Shown here in pieces: positions 16,406 to 24,734 of a stretch of 41,799 bases of DNA. This DNA comes from a bacterium (GTDB taxonomy: Bacteria > Verrucomicrobiota > Verrucomicrobiia > Limisphaerales > UBA8199). Location: positions 1-41,799 of the forward strand of contig JAJYHY010000022.1 in assembly GCA_021784555.1 (NCBI GenBank), written 5' to 3'. Position numbers and translations under genes: made by a program. The notes beneath the pieces are model-generated. The model saw nothing but the letters and a program-made list of their open reading frames with translations, made no database searches and was not told the DNA's origin. The first letter of the stretch is position 1, and each line of letters opens with the position of its first letter.

Positions 16406-16631
16406 TTCGATCAGGCCGGGGTTGGCAGGCGGTGCGGCCTAGGATGCATAGGAGCGCGCACGCCCTCGTACGCGCATGGGGGGTTGGAGGGTCATGCGGA
16501 CGAAGGCGTGCGCGCTTCTATGCGTCGTGACCGGCTCGTGGGTTGGATTTGGTCTCCGATCGGAGAACCGATCGAAGACGAGCGGGTCAATTCAAGGCTG
16601 AATTTCAGGGTCAGACCATGCGGGATCGCTT

Positions 16632-17672
16632 CTGAACCAAGGTGTAACATCTGTCAACCCGCTGGAACATGCGGACTGGGATCGGCTCATTGGGGAGCAT
16701 CCGTCCGCATCTTTTTTTCATACCCGCGCCTGGGCGCAAGTCTTGCAGGGGACTTACGGGCACCGGCCCTGCTACCATTGCGGATTCATAGAGGGACGGC
16801 TGGCGGGGGCGCTGCCCGTGATGGAAGTGTCCAGCGCGTTGACGGGGCGTCGGGGCGTCTCGCTGCCCTTTACGGACGTTTGCCCTGGCTTAAAGCTGGC
16901 CGGGACGGATTCAGGGGCTCTTTATGAAGCCGCGGTCGAACTGGGGCGCGAGCGGCGGTGGCGGTATCTGGAGTGCAGGGACCGGGGCAGCGATTGGGCC
17001 GGTTCGACCCCCTCGGTAGAGTTCTACGGCCATGAGATTTTTTTCGAAGGGGGGCCGGAAAAGGTCTTTGGCCGTCTCTCCAGCGCTGCTCGCCGCGGCG
17101 TAGAGAAGGCTAGAAAGAGTGGCGTTCAGATCGAATTTGGAAACGATCTTGATGCCATGCAGGTTTACTACAGGTTGCACTGTGCGACCCGGCGCCGCCA
17201 CGGCATTCCCCCTCAGCCGTGGCGTTTTTTTGAAGAGATCGCGGGGCAGGTGCTGGCTCAAGAGCGGGGCATCATTCTCAACGCCCGCTTGCAGGGCAGG
17301 GCGGTCGCCGGCGCGGTCTTCTTTCATCAAAGAGGCCAGGCCATTTACAAATTCGGCGCCCTGGATTACCGCTTTCAGCAGGCGCGTCCGGCCAATCTGG
17401 TGATGTGGGAAGCGCTTCAGTGGTATTCCACCCGGGGATTCTCCTCGATGCACCTGGGCCGGACATCGAAGGTCAATGCCGGGCTGCGCCGATTTAAGCA
17501 GGGACTTGGAGGGGTGGAGAGGAGCATCGAGTATGCCCGGTTTGATCTTCGGAAGAATCGGTTCGTGACAGACCGCGACCGGGCGGAGAGTTGGATGAAC
17601 GCCCTCTTTCGGCGCCTGCCAGTGTCGTGGTTGCGGCTGGCCGGCGCGTTTTTGTATCCGCATTTATCATAG
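16632..17672 (+). CDS. FemAB-like / GNAT-fold protein of the polysaccharide cluster
   Basis: The product resembles the FemAB-type proteins found beside exosortase and polysaccharide loci, thought to transfer amino-acyl or acyl groups. Visible features are WAQVLQGTYGHRP, LPFTDVCPGL, the lysine/arginine-rich SAARRGVEKARKSGVQIEF, and the C-terminal GNAT half (ARLQGRAVAGAVFFHQRG, YKFGALDYRFQQARPANLVM). The first normal start codon is TTG 16743, yet clear family sequence (DWDRLIGEHPSASFFHTRAW) lies upstream in the same frame. That frame opens at 16602 after a stop and contains no ATG, GTG or TTG before 16743. CTG 16632 is used here as a tentative start; ATT 16602 is another. A sequencing error is also possible. 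Confidence 0.75.
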   Translation: MNQGVTSVNPLEHADWDRLIGEHPSASFFHTRAWAQVLQGTYGHRPCYHCGFIEGRLAGALPVMEVSSALTGRRGVSLPFTDVCPGLKLAGTDSGALYEAAVELGRERRWRYLECRDRGSDWAGSTPSVEFYGHEIFFEGGPEKVFGRLSSAARRGVEKARKSGVQIEFGNDLDAMQVYYRLHCATRRRHGIPPQPWRFFEEIAGQVLAQERGIILNARLQGRAVAGAVFFHQRGQAIYKFGALDYRFQQARPANLVMWEALQWYSTRGFSSMHLGRTSKVNAGLRRFKQGLGGVERSIEYARFDLRKNRFVTDRDRAESWMNALFRRLPVSWLRLAGAFLYPHLS

Positions 17673-17734
17673 GGTTCGCCCAGCAGTTCTCATTGGGCAT
17701 ATCGCCACTTTAGCGCCCACCTTTATCCTGCAGT

Positions 17735-17878
17735 TTGTGCCCGGTTCTTAGGGGGGAAGAAAGGGACAAAACGGCCGATAAGGTGCTCGACAAAGTGGAC
17801 CTGGGCCGGAACGAATTGCGGAACTTGGCCATGACGGTCTTGCGGGGCGCGCTCCGAGAAGGTACGATGCGTGTATGA
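17735..17878 (+). CDS. Possible small protein coupled to cysNC
   Basis: A 47-codon frame from TTG 17735 (or 33 codons or fewer from GTG 17783/17795) ends with a stop that overlaps the cysNC ATG as ATGA (17875-17878). The predicted peptide is charged and helical: [20 protein letters not shown], then [15 protein letters not shown]. The overlap with the next start and the non-random composition argue for coding; the weak start codon and short length argue against. No family is recognised, and it does not resemble CysD. Confidence 0.35.
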   Translation: MCPVLRGEERDKTADKVLDKVDLGRNELRNLAMTVLRGALREGTMRV

Positions 17879-19848
17879 TACCTGAGTCGTCAGACCTCGA
17901 CACAAGCAACCCGGCCGCGCAGGAGCCCCCGCCCGCGCGGACAACGGCGCATTCCTCCGTTGGCGAGCAGTTGAAGATCGTCATCGTCGGGCACGTGGAC
18001 CACGGAAAATCGACGCTGATTGGCCGCCTCTTCCACGACACCGGCTCACTGCCGGAGGGCAAGCTTGAACAGTTGCAGCGCGCCGCCGAGCGCCGCGGTG
18101 TCCCCTTCGAGTGGGCGAACTTGATGGATGCCCTCCAGTCTGAGCGCGATCAGAACATCACCATCGACACCGCCCAGATCTGGTTTCGCACTCATAAGCG
18201 CCAGTATGTGCTGATTGACGCCCCCGGCCACGAGGAGTTCATCAAGAACATGGTGACGGGCGCGGCTAGCGCAAACGCCGCCTTGCTGGTGATTGCCGCT
18301 GAGGAAGGGGTGCGAGAACAGTCGCGCCGCCACGGCTATTTGCTGGGGTTGCTGGGGGTGCGGCAAATCGCCGTGCTGGTCAACAAGATGGACCTTGTGG
18401 ATTACAGCCGCGCCCGCTTTGAGGCGATTGCTTCTGAGTACCGCGAGTTCCTTCTGAGTCTGGGCCTCCAGCCCAACCTCTTCATCCCCATTTCCGCCAA
18501 GCAAGGCGATAACATCGCCCAGCGTGGTGACCGCTTGGCCTGGTGGAATGGGCCGACCGTTCTGGAAGCCCTCGACTCCTTCACGCCCTCCCCGGCCCCT
18601 GTCGATGCCCCCCTTCGCTTTGCCGTTCAAGACGTGTACCGCTTCGATAATCGGCGGATCCTGGCCGGACGGGTTGAATCCGGCACTTTGCGGGTGGGCG
18701 AGCGGGTTTTGTTCACGCCCGGCAACAAGGTCAGCACGGTCAAGACGATTGAGCGGTGGAGCGCTCCGCCCACTCTGGAGGCCCGCGCGGGTGAATCCAT
18801 TGGCATTACGCTGACGGAACAGTTGTTTGTGGAACGGGGCGCCGTCGGGTCATTGGAGAGCGACCCGCCGTTTGAGTTGGCGCATTTCAAGGCGCGGGTT
18901 TTCTGGCTGGGGCGCCAGCCCTTGACCAAAGGCCGGCGGTACAAGCTTAAGCTGGCAACCCAGGAGGCTGATTGCGGGATCGAAACGGTGGAGAAGATCA
19001 TCGACGCCTCCAGCCTGGCTGAGGTCCGTCGTTCCGAACAGCCGCCATGCGTGCGACGGCATGAAGTCGCCGAGCTTGTCCTTCACACGCGTCGTCCGGT
19101 GGCCTTCGATGTTCACGGCGATTTCTCCGCCACCGCCCGGTTTGTCCTGGTGGATGGCTACGACGTCGCCGGTGGAGGCATCATCCTGCCCAACGGCTAT
19201 CCGCGCCGCACCTCCGACAGCCTTCATAAGAGCACGAACATCTATTGGACCAGCGGCAAGGTCACCCGCCAGCAGCGCACCCTGCGCAACGGACATCCCG
19301 GCTGTGTCCTGTGGCTTACGGGCCTTTCGGCTTCGGGCAAATCCACCATTGCCTACGAGTTGGAGCGGCAGTTGTTCAACCGCGGGCGCCACGTTTATGT
19401 CCTTGACGGCGACAAGGTGCGGCATGGCCTCTGCTCGGACCTGGCGTTTTCACCGGAAGACCGCAAGGAGAACATCCGGCGTGTAGGGGAAATGGCCAAG
19501 ATCATCGCCGATTCCGGGACCATCGTCATCACCGCCTTTATTTCCCCTTACCGGGCCGACCGCCGGCTGGTCCGCAGCATCCTAAACGAAGGAGATTTTA
19601 TTGAGGTGTACGTGAACGCGCCCGTCCAGATCTGCGAACAACGCGACCCGAAGGGGCTTTACGCCAAGGCCCGTGCCGGACAGATCAAAGACTTCACCGG
19701 CGTTTCCGCCCCTTACGAAGCCCCTGAAGACCCGGAATTGGAATTGCGCACCGACCAGGCCACCGTCGAAGAATCCGTGGCCAGCATTGTTGAGTTCCTG
19801 GAGCAGATGAATCGCAAGGCCAGGGAAGTCAGCGATATGCACCGGTGA
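17875..19848 (+). CDS. cysNC: Bifunctional sulfate adenylyltransferase subunit 1 / APS kinase
   Basis: A 657-residue fusion making activated sulfate. Residues about 30-440 are a CysN GTPase of the EF-Tu class: GHVDHGKST (39-47), DAPGHEEF, and NKMDLVD. They are followed by two beta-barrel domains. Residues about 470-640 are APS kinase with P-loop GLSASGKST (about 483-491) and [20 protein letters not shown]. Together with CysD, CysN forms APS from ATP and sulfate, and the kinase converts APS to PAPS. CysD is normally encoded directly upstream, but no cysD lies in this window. ATG 17875 overlaps a short upstream frame. The adjacent cysQ and surrounding glycan genes hint at PAPS use for sulfation. 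Confidence 0.92.
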   Translation: MIPESSDLDTSNPAAQEPPPARTTAHSSVGEQLKIVIVGHVDHGKSTLIGRLFHDTGSLPEGKLEQLQRAAERRGVPFEWANLMDALQSERDQNITIDTAQIWFRTHKRQYVLIDAPGHEEFIKNMVTGAASANAALLVIAAEEGVREQSRRHGYLLGLLGVRQIAVLVNKMDLVDYSRARFEAIASEYREFLLSLGLQPNLFIPISAKQGDNIAQRGDRLAWWNGPTVLEALDSFTPSPAPVDAPLRFAVQDVYRFDNRRILAGRVESGTLRVGERVLFTPGNKVSTVKTIERWSAPPTLEARAGESIGITLTEQLFVERGAVGSLESDPPFELAHFKARVFWLGRQPLTKGRRYKLKLATQEADCGIETVEKIIDASSLAEVRRSEQPPCVRRHEVAELVLHTRRPVAFDVHGDFSATARFVLVDGYDVAGGGIILPNGYPRRTSDSLHKSTNIYWTSGKVTRQQRTLRNGHPGCVLWLTGLSASGKSTIAYELERQLFNRGRHVYVLDGDKVRHGLCSDLAFSPEDRKENIRRVGEMAKIIADSGTIVITAFISPYRADRRLVRSILNEGDFIEVYVNAPVQICEQRDPKGLYAKARAGQIKDFTGVSAPYEAPEDPELELRTDQATVEESVASIVEFLEQMNRKAREVSDMHR

Positions 19849-19864
19849 GGTTCTCCCGCGTCGG

Positions 19865-19929
19865 GGTCAGTCCTCACTTTTTCCGCGGGAGTGGAAGGCG
19901 AAGTGGCGGAAAAAGGTGTAGGACTGACC
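19865..19929. repeat. Imperfect inverted repeat after cysNC (REP-like)
   Basis: GGTCAGTCCTCACTTTTTCCGC (19865-19886, shown as one arm) pairs with the 24-base segment at 19906-19929 (GCGGAAAAAGG then TGTAGGACTGACC) with only a few mismatches around a 19-base centre. It starts 16 bases after the cysNC stop. The layout is that of palindromic repeats moved by RAYT-type transposases; it may also end or protect the cysNC transcript. Confidence 0.6.
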
Positions 19930-19954
19930 GCCGCGCCACCGTGTCCTCCTGAGC

Positions 19955-20740
19955 ATGCTTGCGGAAGTCCTTTCTTTTTGCCGTGAGGCGGGGGCTGAGA
20001 TTCTTCGCCTTTACGCCGCTGAAATCCAGGTAACGTATAAAGAAGATCGTTCTCCGTTGACGGCGGCGGATAAGGCCTCGCACGAACTGCTGCTGCGGCG
20101 CCTGACCGGTTTGACCCCCGGTATCCCGGTCGTCTCCGAGGAATCGTCCTCGCGCCCGGACCCAGGCGCCGCGCTAGATGGACAATTCTGGCTCGTTGAT
20201 CCCCTGGACGGGACCAAGGAGTTTCTCAAACGCAGCGGCAATTTCACGGTCAACGTCGCCTTGATCCGCAACGGCCAGCCGGTGGTTGGAGCCGTGTTCG
20301 CCCCTGTTCCTAATCTGGCGTACTTTGCCCAGCGCGGCAGCGGCGCCTGGCGGCAGGAATCCGGAGCGGAGGCCATTCGAATTCATACCCGTCCTGCCGT
20401 TGCCAACCGGCTTCGAATCGTCGCGAGCAAAGATCACGCCGGGCCGGAGGTAAAGGCCTTGCTGGAGCGTTTTCCCACGGCCGAAATCACCAGCATCGGA
20501 AGTTCGCTGAAATTCTGCATGGTGGCGGAGGGCCGCGCGGATTTTTATCCGCGGTTCGTCGGAACGATGGAATGGGATACGGCCGCGGCGCAATGCGTGG
20601 TGGAGGAGTCCGGAGGGCGCGTCTTGAGGTTGGACGGGGCGCCGCTCTCCTACGGCAAGAGGGATTGGAGAAACCCGGCGATTCTGACTATCGGAGACCC
20701 TGAATTCGATTGGCGGATGTCTGTCACGGGCATTTTGTGA
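19955..20740 (+). CDS. cysQ: 3'(2'),5'-bisphosphate nucleotidase
   Basis: A 261-residue Mg-dependent phosphatase of the inositol-monophosphatase superfamily. It shows the metal-binding motifs PVVSEESSS, LVDPLDGTKEFL and EWDTAAAQCVVEESGG in the expected order, with DRSPLTAADKASHE near the N-terminus. CysQ hydrolyses PAP, the product left after PAPS donates its sulfate, to AMP and phosphate. Its position after cysNC, across a 106-base repeat-bearing gap, makes a complete PAPS supply and PAP disposal pair apart from CysD. ATG 19955 gives the family N-terminus. It could also act on inositol phosphates, but the length and TKEF motif favour CysQ. Confidence 0.9.
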   Translation: MLAEVLSFCREAGAEILRLYAAEIQVTYKEDRSPLTAADKASHELLLRRLTGLTPGIPVVSEESSSRPDPGAALDGQFWLVDPLDGTKEFLKRSGNFTVNVALIRNGQPVVGAVFAPVPNLAYFAQRGSGAWRQESGAEAIRIHTRPAVANRLRIVASKDHAGPEVKALLERFPTAEITSIGSSLKFCMVAEGRADFYPRFVGTMEWDTAAAQCVVEESGGRVLRLDGAPLSYGKRDWRNPAILTIGDPEFDWRMSVTGIL

Positions 20741-20779
20741 TTGTGATGGAGCGGCGGCCATGGAATTGTGTGCGATGTT

Positions 20780-21202
20780 ATGACCATGAGCAACAGAAGC
20801 GCCAACTTGTCCGTAAAACTCACCGCGGCAGAGCGGAAGGACCTTGATGCCTTGAGCCGGTTCAACCGGGTGCCAGCCCCCGCGCTCGGCGCACAGTTCA
20901 TAGCCGAAGGAATCCGGTTGGCGCGTTTCCCAGGAATTGAGTTTCATAGCACGCCGCTGGGTCGCATGGCCTACTTGAAGAACTCGCGCCTGGCAGTGTG
21001 GCTGCTGCGAGAATTGGTTCGCCAGGTGGGATCTGTCGAAAAGGTCGCTCAATCGATTGGCCGCTCTGCTGTCCAACTGGAGGGTGCATTGCTGTACGCA
21101 GGGGCCTTCGCGGAGGAGTTGACAGCCGCAGCGCGCTTGAACAGGCGATCTCCAACGGCGTTGGATGAAGTCCTGCCGGGACACAGCGTCTTTCGGGCGT
21201 GA
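20780..21202 (+). CDS. Putative antitoxin partner of the DUF5615 protein
   Basis: About 140 residues from ATG 20780 (ATG 20786 also possible). The N-terminus (SVKLTAAERKDLDALSRFN) resembles a ribbon-helix-helix DNA-binding segment. The middle reads IEFHSTPLGRMAYLKNSRLA followed by VWLLRELVRQVGSVEKVAQSI. That is the DUF433-like pattern seen in proteins encoded before DUF5615 PIN-like toxins. The downstream gene starts in the last codons of this one (GTGA at 21199-21202), so they are made together. In such pairs the first protein is expected to bind and silence the second and its own promoter. Confidence 0.65.
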   Translation: MTMSNRSANLSVKLTAAERKDLDALSRFNRVPAPALGAQFIAEGIRLARFPGIEFHSTPLGRMAYLKNSRLAVWLLRELVRQVGSVEKVAQSIGRSAVQLEGALLYAGAFAEELTAAARLNRRSPTALDEVLPGHSVFRA

Positions 21203-21570
21203 ACCTGCTCCTTGATGAGCACCTTCCCAAGGCGGTCGCGGCGACCTTGCGCCATCTGCGGGCGGGCACAGATGCGGTTCACATTGCAGATTGGAGGGGG
21301 GGGCGGTGGCTGAGCGAAGACGATCCTGTGCTGCTGCAGGGCCTCTGGCAGGAGCGCCGAGTTCTGGCCAGCTACGACCGGGCCACCTTGCCCGGGCACC
21401 TTGCTGAACGGATCGCCCAGGGCCGGAACCACGCCGGCGTGATCTTCGTCGATCAGGAGCGATTTCCCGCGAATCGTATCGGCGACATGGCCAGAGCCCT
21501 GGCGAAGTTGCTGGCCGCCTATCCGAGGAACCGCGACTGGATCAATCGGATCGTCACTTTAACCAAATGA
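21199..21570 (+). CDS. DUF5615 PIN-like protein, putative toxin nuclease
   Basis: A 123-residue protein with the DUF5615 (Mut7-C/PIN-like) plan. It begins NLLLDEHLPKAVAATL with an acidic active-site Asp, continues ADWRGGRWLSEDDPVLLQGL, and has RRVLASYDRATLPGHL with the second conserved Asp. The family is related to PIN ribonucleases and often forms toxin-antitoxin pairs. GTG 21199 overlaps the upstream stop by four bases. It sits inside a polysaccharide region, probably as an insertion. Toxicity is not shown by the sequence. Confidence 0.75.
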   Translation: MNLLLDEHLPKAVAATLRHLRAGTDAVHIADWRGGRWLSEDDPVLLQGLWQERRVLASYDRATLPGHLAERIAQGRNHAGVIFVDQERFPANRIGDMARALAKLLAAYPRNRDWINRIVTLTK

Positions 21571-21679
21571 TGTCTTGGCTGGCGGAACTCTCAACGTGAT
21601 GCGGTGGTACTTGACGACTGCCGCCGATTCGGTAGGCTGGCGCCGATGCTTTGGGAGTGCAGTTGATTGTGTGATCTTT

Positions 21680-22429
21680 ATGACATCGGTCTCGACACAG
21701 ACGCTCGGCGCTCCTGTGAGCGCACCTCCTCGTGGGTTGCCGCCGCTGGAGAGCGGCGATCACCTCGGTGCATTTGAATTCCTGCGCCGCTATGAGGCGA
21801 TGCCCGAGGTCCAGAAGGCGGAGTTGATTAATGGCATTGTTTTTATGGCCTCTCCTGTCCGCACCGACCGCCACGCCGAACCGGACAACCTGGTCCAGAC
21901 GTGGCTTGGCACTTATGCCATCGCGACTCCAGGGGTGAGGGCGGCAGCCAATGGCACAATTCGTCTTGGACCGGATGACGTGCCTCAGCCCGATGCCTTT
22001 CTGCGGATCCTTCCCGAATGCGGAGGACAAGCGAAACTCGACTCCAAGGGCTACCTGATTGGCGCTCCGGAACTGGTCGTGGAGGTTGCCGCGAGTTCTG
22101 CATCACTGGATGTTCGGGAGAAACTTTCGTCGTACCGCCGCGCCGGTGTGCGCCAGTACATCGTGTGGCGCACCGAAGATTTGGCAGTCGATTGCTGGAT
22201 GCTGGTGAATGACGAGTACCAACCGGTCACGCCGGAGGCTGACCAGATGCTACGCAGTGGGCTGTTTCCTGGGCTCTGGCTGGATGTGAGGGGGTTGCTT
22301 GCCGGGGATGGGAGTCGGGTGATGGACACACTCCGGCGAGGCCTCGCATCACAGGAACACGCTTCCTTTGCGTCGGCTCTCCACCAACGAGAGGCGGCCA
22401 GTGAATCGGGTTCGACTGGGGGCCATTGA
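21680..22429 (+). CDS. Uma2-family (DUF820) nuclease-fold protein
   Basis: A 249-residue protein of the Uma2 family, PD-(D/E)xK-fold proteins with unknown role that are very numerous in some bacteria. Core features are KAELINGIVFMASPVRTDRH, DDVPQPDAFLRILPE with the metal-binding Asp, APELVVEVAASS with the following Glu, and DVREKLSSYRRAGVRQYIVW. The frame is open from 21575, but ATG 21680 is the natural start. The C-terminal 50 residues are an added tail. Its stop overlaps the next gene's start codons (TTGATGG at 22426-22432). Confidence 0.8.
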   Translation: MTSVSTQTLGAPVSAPPRGLPPLESGDHLGAFEFLRRYEAMPEVQKAELINGIVFMASPVRTDRHAEPDNLVQTWLGTYAIATPGVRAAANGTIRLGPDDVPQPDAFLRILPECGGQAKLDSKGYLIGAPELVVEVAASSASLDVREKLSSYRRAGVRQYIVWRTEDLAVDCWMLVNDEYQPVTPEADQMLRSGLFPGLWLDVRGLLAGDGSRVMDTLRRGLASQEHASFASALHQREAASESGSTGGH

Positions 22430-23631
22430 TGGTCGATCAGCGAATTCTTTCCGCCGTGCTTGGCCGGGACCACTCTCTTTTCGAGGAGGCCCTGCGCGCG
22501 CGTGCGGAGCAACTCAAGACCGCCATTGAGGATAGCCGGATCCTCGTTATTGGCGCAGGCGGCTCCGTTGGTTCAGCCTTTGTCCAAGTGCTCTCGGCCT
22601 ACAATCCCGCCGCCCTCCACCTCGTGGATTTGAGCGAGAACAGTCTGGTCAGCCTCGTGCGCGAACTTCGCGCCGATGGGGCATCGTTACCGTCGGAATT
22701 CACCACCTACGCTATTGGATTTGACGAGCCGGAATTCGAGGCCTTCCTCGAGGCCCAGCCTCAGTTTGACTATATCCTGAATTTCGCCGCGCTGAAACAT
22801 GTCCGTTCGGAGCGTGATCCCTATACGGCGATGCGCCTGTTGCGCGTGAACGTGCTGGCAAATCACCATCTCCTGGAGCGCTTGGCTGCCCGGCCGCCCC
22901 GGAAGTATTTCTGCGTCTCCTCGGACAAAGCGGTCAACCCGGCCAGCCTCATGGGCGCTTCCAAGTCTTTCATGGAACGTGTGGGCCTGGCTCACGCCGC
23001 GCGGGTCCCTTTCGGCAGCGCACGGTTCGCTAATGTCGCCTTTTCCCAAGGCAGCCTGCTCCAGAGTTTTTGTCAGCGTCTCGATAACCGCCAACCCCTT
23101 GCCGGACCGAACGATGTGCGGCGCTATTTCATCTCCCACGCCGAGGCGGGTGAGCTGTGCCTATTGTCCTGCTTTCTCGGAGAGAACGGCGAGATCTTCA
23201 CCCCTGAGATGAATCCAGAAAGGGACTTGAAGGGCTTTCCAGAAATCGCCGCCATCCTTCTTCGCCAGCGGGGCTTGACACCGGTTTTCTGCAATTCGGA
23301 GGCCGACGCGATAGCCCGCTCCCAGGCGCGCAATGGCAACCACGAGGGCTGGCCCTGCTTCTTCGCCCCATCCAACACGCCGGGCGAAAAGCCTTTCGAG
23401 GAATTCCATGCCGCTGGCGAGCGTGTTGTCCAGGGTCGTCTTCCGGGTGTTTCGATTGTAGAGCAGCCCCGCAGCACGCCGTTCGGTTCTCTTGAAAGCG
23501 CGTTGGCCCGTCTCCAATCGTTACGCCGGCTCGGCGCCTGGTCTCTGGAGGACCTCTTGAGCCTGGTGCAGGCCGTCGTGCCGGAGTTTCACCACGTCGG
23601 AGGCCGGGTTGTTCTGGATCAGAAACTCTGA
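22429..23631 (+). CDS. Polysaccharide-synthesis NAD-dependent dehydratase/epimerase (CapD/FlaA1-like)
   Basis: About 400 residues. It is a short-chain dehydrogenase of the Polysacc_synt_2 group. The Rossmann motif is RILVIGAGGSVGSAF, the family block is ILNFAALKHVRSERDPYTAM, and the SSDKAVNPASLMGASK segment holds the active-site region of the UDP-GlcNAc 4,6-dehydratase type, with the usual Tyr replaced by Met in this protein (LMGASK). The C-terminus is long and includes a stretch seen in soluble rather than membrane-bound members. It probably modifies a UDP-HexNAc for the surface glycan. ATG 22429 is preferred to TTG 22426; both touch the Uma2 stop. Confidence 0.82.
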   Translation: MVDQRILSAVLGRDHSLFEEALRARAEQLKTAIEDSRILVIGAGGSVGSAFVQVLSAYNPAALHLVDLSENSLVSLVRELRADGASLPSEFTTYAIGFDEPEFEAFLEAQPQFDYILNFAALKHVRSERDPYTAMRLLRVNVLANHHLLERLAARPPRKYFCVSSDKAVNPASLMGASKSFMERVGLAHAARVPFGSARFANVAFSQGSLLQSFCQRLDNRQPLAGPNDVRRYFISHAEAGELCLLSCFLGENGEIFTPEMNPERDLKGFPEIAAILLRQRGLTPVFCNSEADAIARSQARNGNHEGWPCFFAPSNTPGEKPFEEFHAAGERVVQGRLPGVSIVEQPRSTPFGSLESALARLQSLRRLGAWSLEDLLSLVQAVVPEFHHVGGRVVLDQKL

Positions 23632-23635
23632 CCAA

Positions 23636-24652
23636 ATGGATCTCCCGACCCTCAGCCAGTCTCGAGTTCGCCAACTCCTGGCGGCGGCACGCCAGACTCG
23701 TGTGCTGGTGGTAGGCGATGTTATGCTCGATCAATTCGTTTGGGGAACGGTGAGCCGCATCTCGCCAGAGGCCCCGGTGCCTGTCCTCAATTTCCAGCGC
23801 GAGAGCCTCATGCCCGGGGGAGCGGCCAATGTGGCCCGAAACCTGGCGGCCCTGGAGGCGCCGACAGAGATATTTGGCGTAGTAGGGCGGGACTTGCCAG
23901 CCCGCCAGGTCAGGTCCCTGCTGCAGGAACAGAAAGTGGGCTGCGCCGGGCTGGTTGGCAACCGCGCCCGGCAAACGAGCGTTAAGACTCGAGTGGTGGC
24001 TCACCAACAACAGGTCGTGCGCATCGACCGCGAAACCAGGGATGGCCTCAGCCCCGCCCTGACTCGTCAGCTTTTGGGCCGGCTCCAGCCGATGCTCCCG
24101 GATACAGCCGCCATCGTGGTTGGCGACTACGGCAAAGGCGCGATCACCCAGCCGCTGCTCGAGGCCCTGAAGAGGCTCTGCTCCAGCAGGGCTATCTGGC
24201 TGAGTCTGGACCCCAAACCGGTCCATCCCTTGAATCTGACAGGTCTTTCTCTGATTACGCCAAACCGCAAAGAGACATTTGAACTGGCCAACCTGCCGGA
24301 CGAGACCTTTCATGCCAACCCTTTGGCGGATGCCAATCTCATGCGGGCTGCTAATCTTTTGCTCCAGGAATACAGGCCCGCCCTGCTGCTGGTTACACTG
24401 GGCGAGTTGGGCATGGTCCTATGCCAACATCGGCAGGAAGCCATCCACATCCCGACCGTGGCGAAGGAGGTTTTTGACGTGTCGGGCGCCGGCGACACCG
24501 TTATTGCCGCCTTTACCCTCGCCATCGCCTCGGGCGCTTCTCCGCTGGAAGCAGCTATCTTTTCGAATCACGCCGCCGGCATCGTTGTCAGCAAAATCGG
24601 CACCGCCACCGCCTCCCCCGAGGAGTTGCTTCAAAGTTTCAACCAAGTATGA
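23636..24652 (+). CDS. rfaE1: D-glycero-beta-D-manno-heptose-7-phosphate kinase
   Basis: A 338-residue PfkB-family sugar kinase equal to the first domain of HldE. Diagnostic blocks are VLVVGDVMLDQFVWGTVSRI, SPEAPVPVLNFQRE, MPGGAANVARNLAAL, and the catalytic VFDVSGAGDTVIAAF near the C-terminus. It phosphorylates heptose-7-phosphate to the 1,7-bisphosphate on the way to ADP-heptose for LPS cores or glycans. The nucleotidyltransferase domain (RfaE2) is absent, so the two activities are split in this organism. The gene begins four bases after the preceding stop, and its 3' end runs into the ATTCGTG repeat. Confidence 0.87.
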   Translation: MDLPTLSQSRVRQLLAAARQTRVLVVGDVMLDQFVWGTVSRISPEAPVPVLNFQRESLMPGGAANVARNLAALEAPTEIFGVVGRDLPARQVRSLLQEQKVGCAGLVGNRARQTSVKTRVVAHQQQVVRIDRETRDGLSPALTRQLLGRLQPMLPDTAAIVVGDYGKGAITQPLLEALKRLCSSRAIWLSLDPKPVHPLNLTGLSLITPNRKETFELANLPDETFHANPLADANLMRAANLLLQEYRPALLLVTLGELGMVLCQHRQEAIHIPTVAKEVFDVSGAGDTVIAAFTLAIASGASPLEAAIFSNHAAGIVVSKIGTATASPEELLQSFNQV

Positions 24653-24711
24653 ATTCGTGTCCACTCGTGTAATTCGTGGGCGGACGACGGACCCACGAAT
24701 CCCACGAATCT
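24651..24711. repeat. ATTCGTG-type inverted repeat between rfaE1 and the dehydrogenase
   Basis: Directly at the rfaE1 stop lie three ATTCGTG/ACTCGTG-like units on one strand (24652-24680), then two CCCACGAAT units (24692-24709) on the other. ATTCGTGGG (24672-24680) and CCCACGAAT (24692-24700) are a perfect 9-base stem around an 11-base loop. The element fills most of the 82-base gap, and could act as a terminator-like or mRNA-protecting fold. Confidence 0.75.
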
Positions 24712-24734
24712 GATCAATAGAGAACAATACAAAT

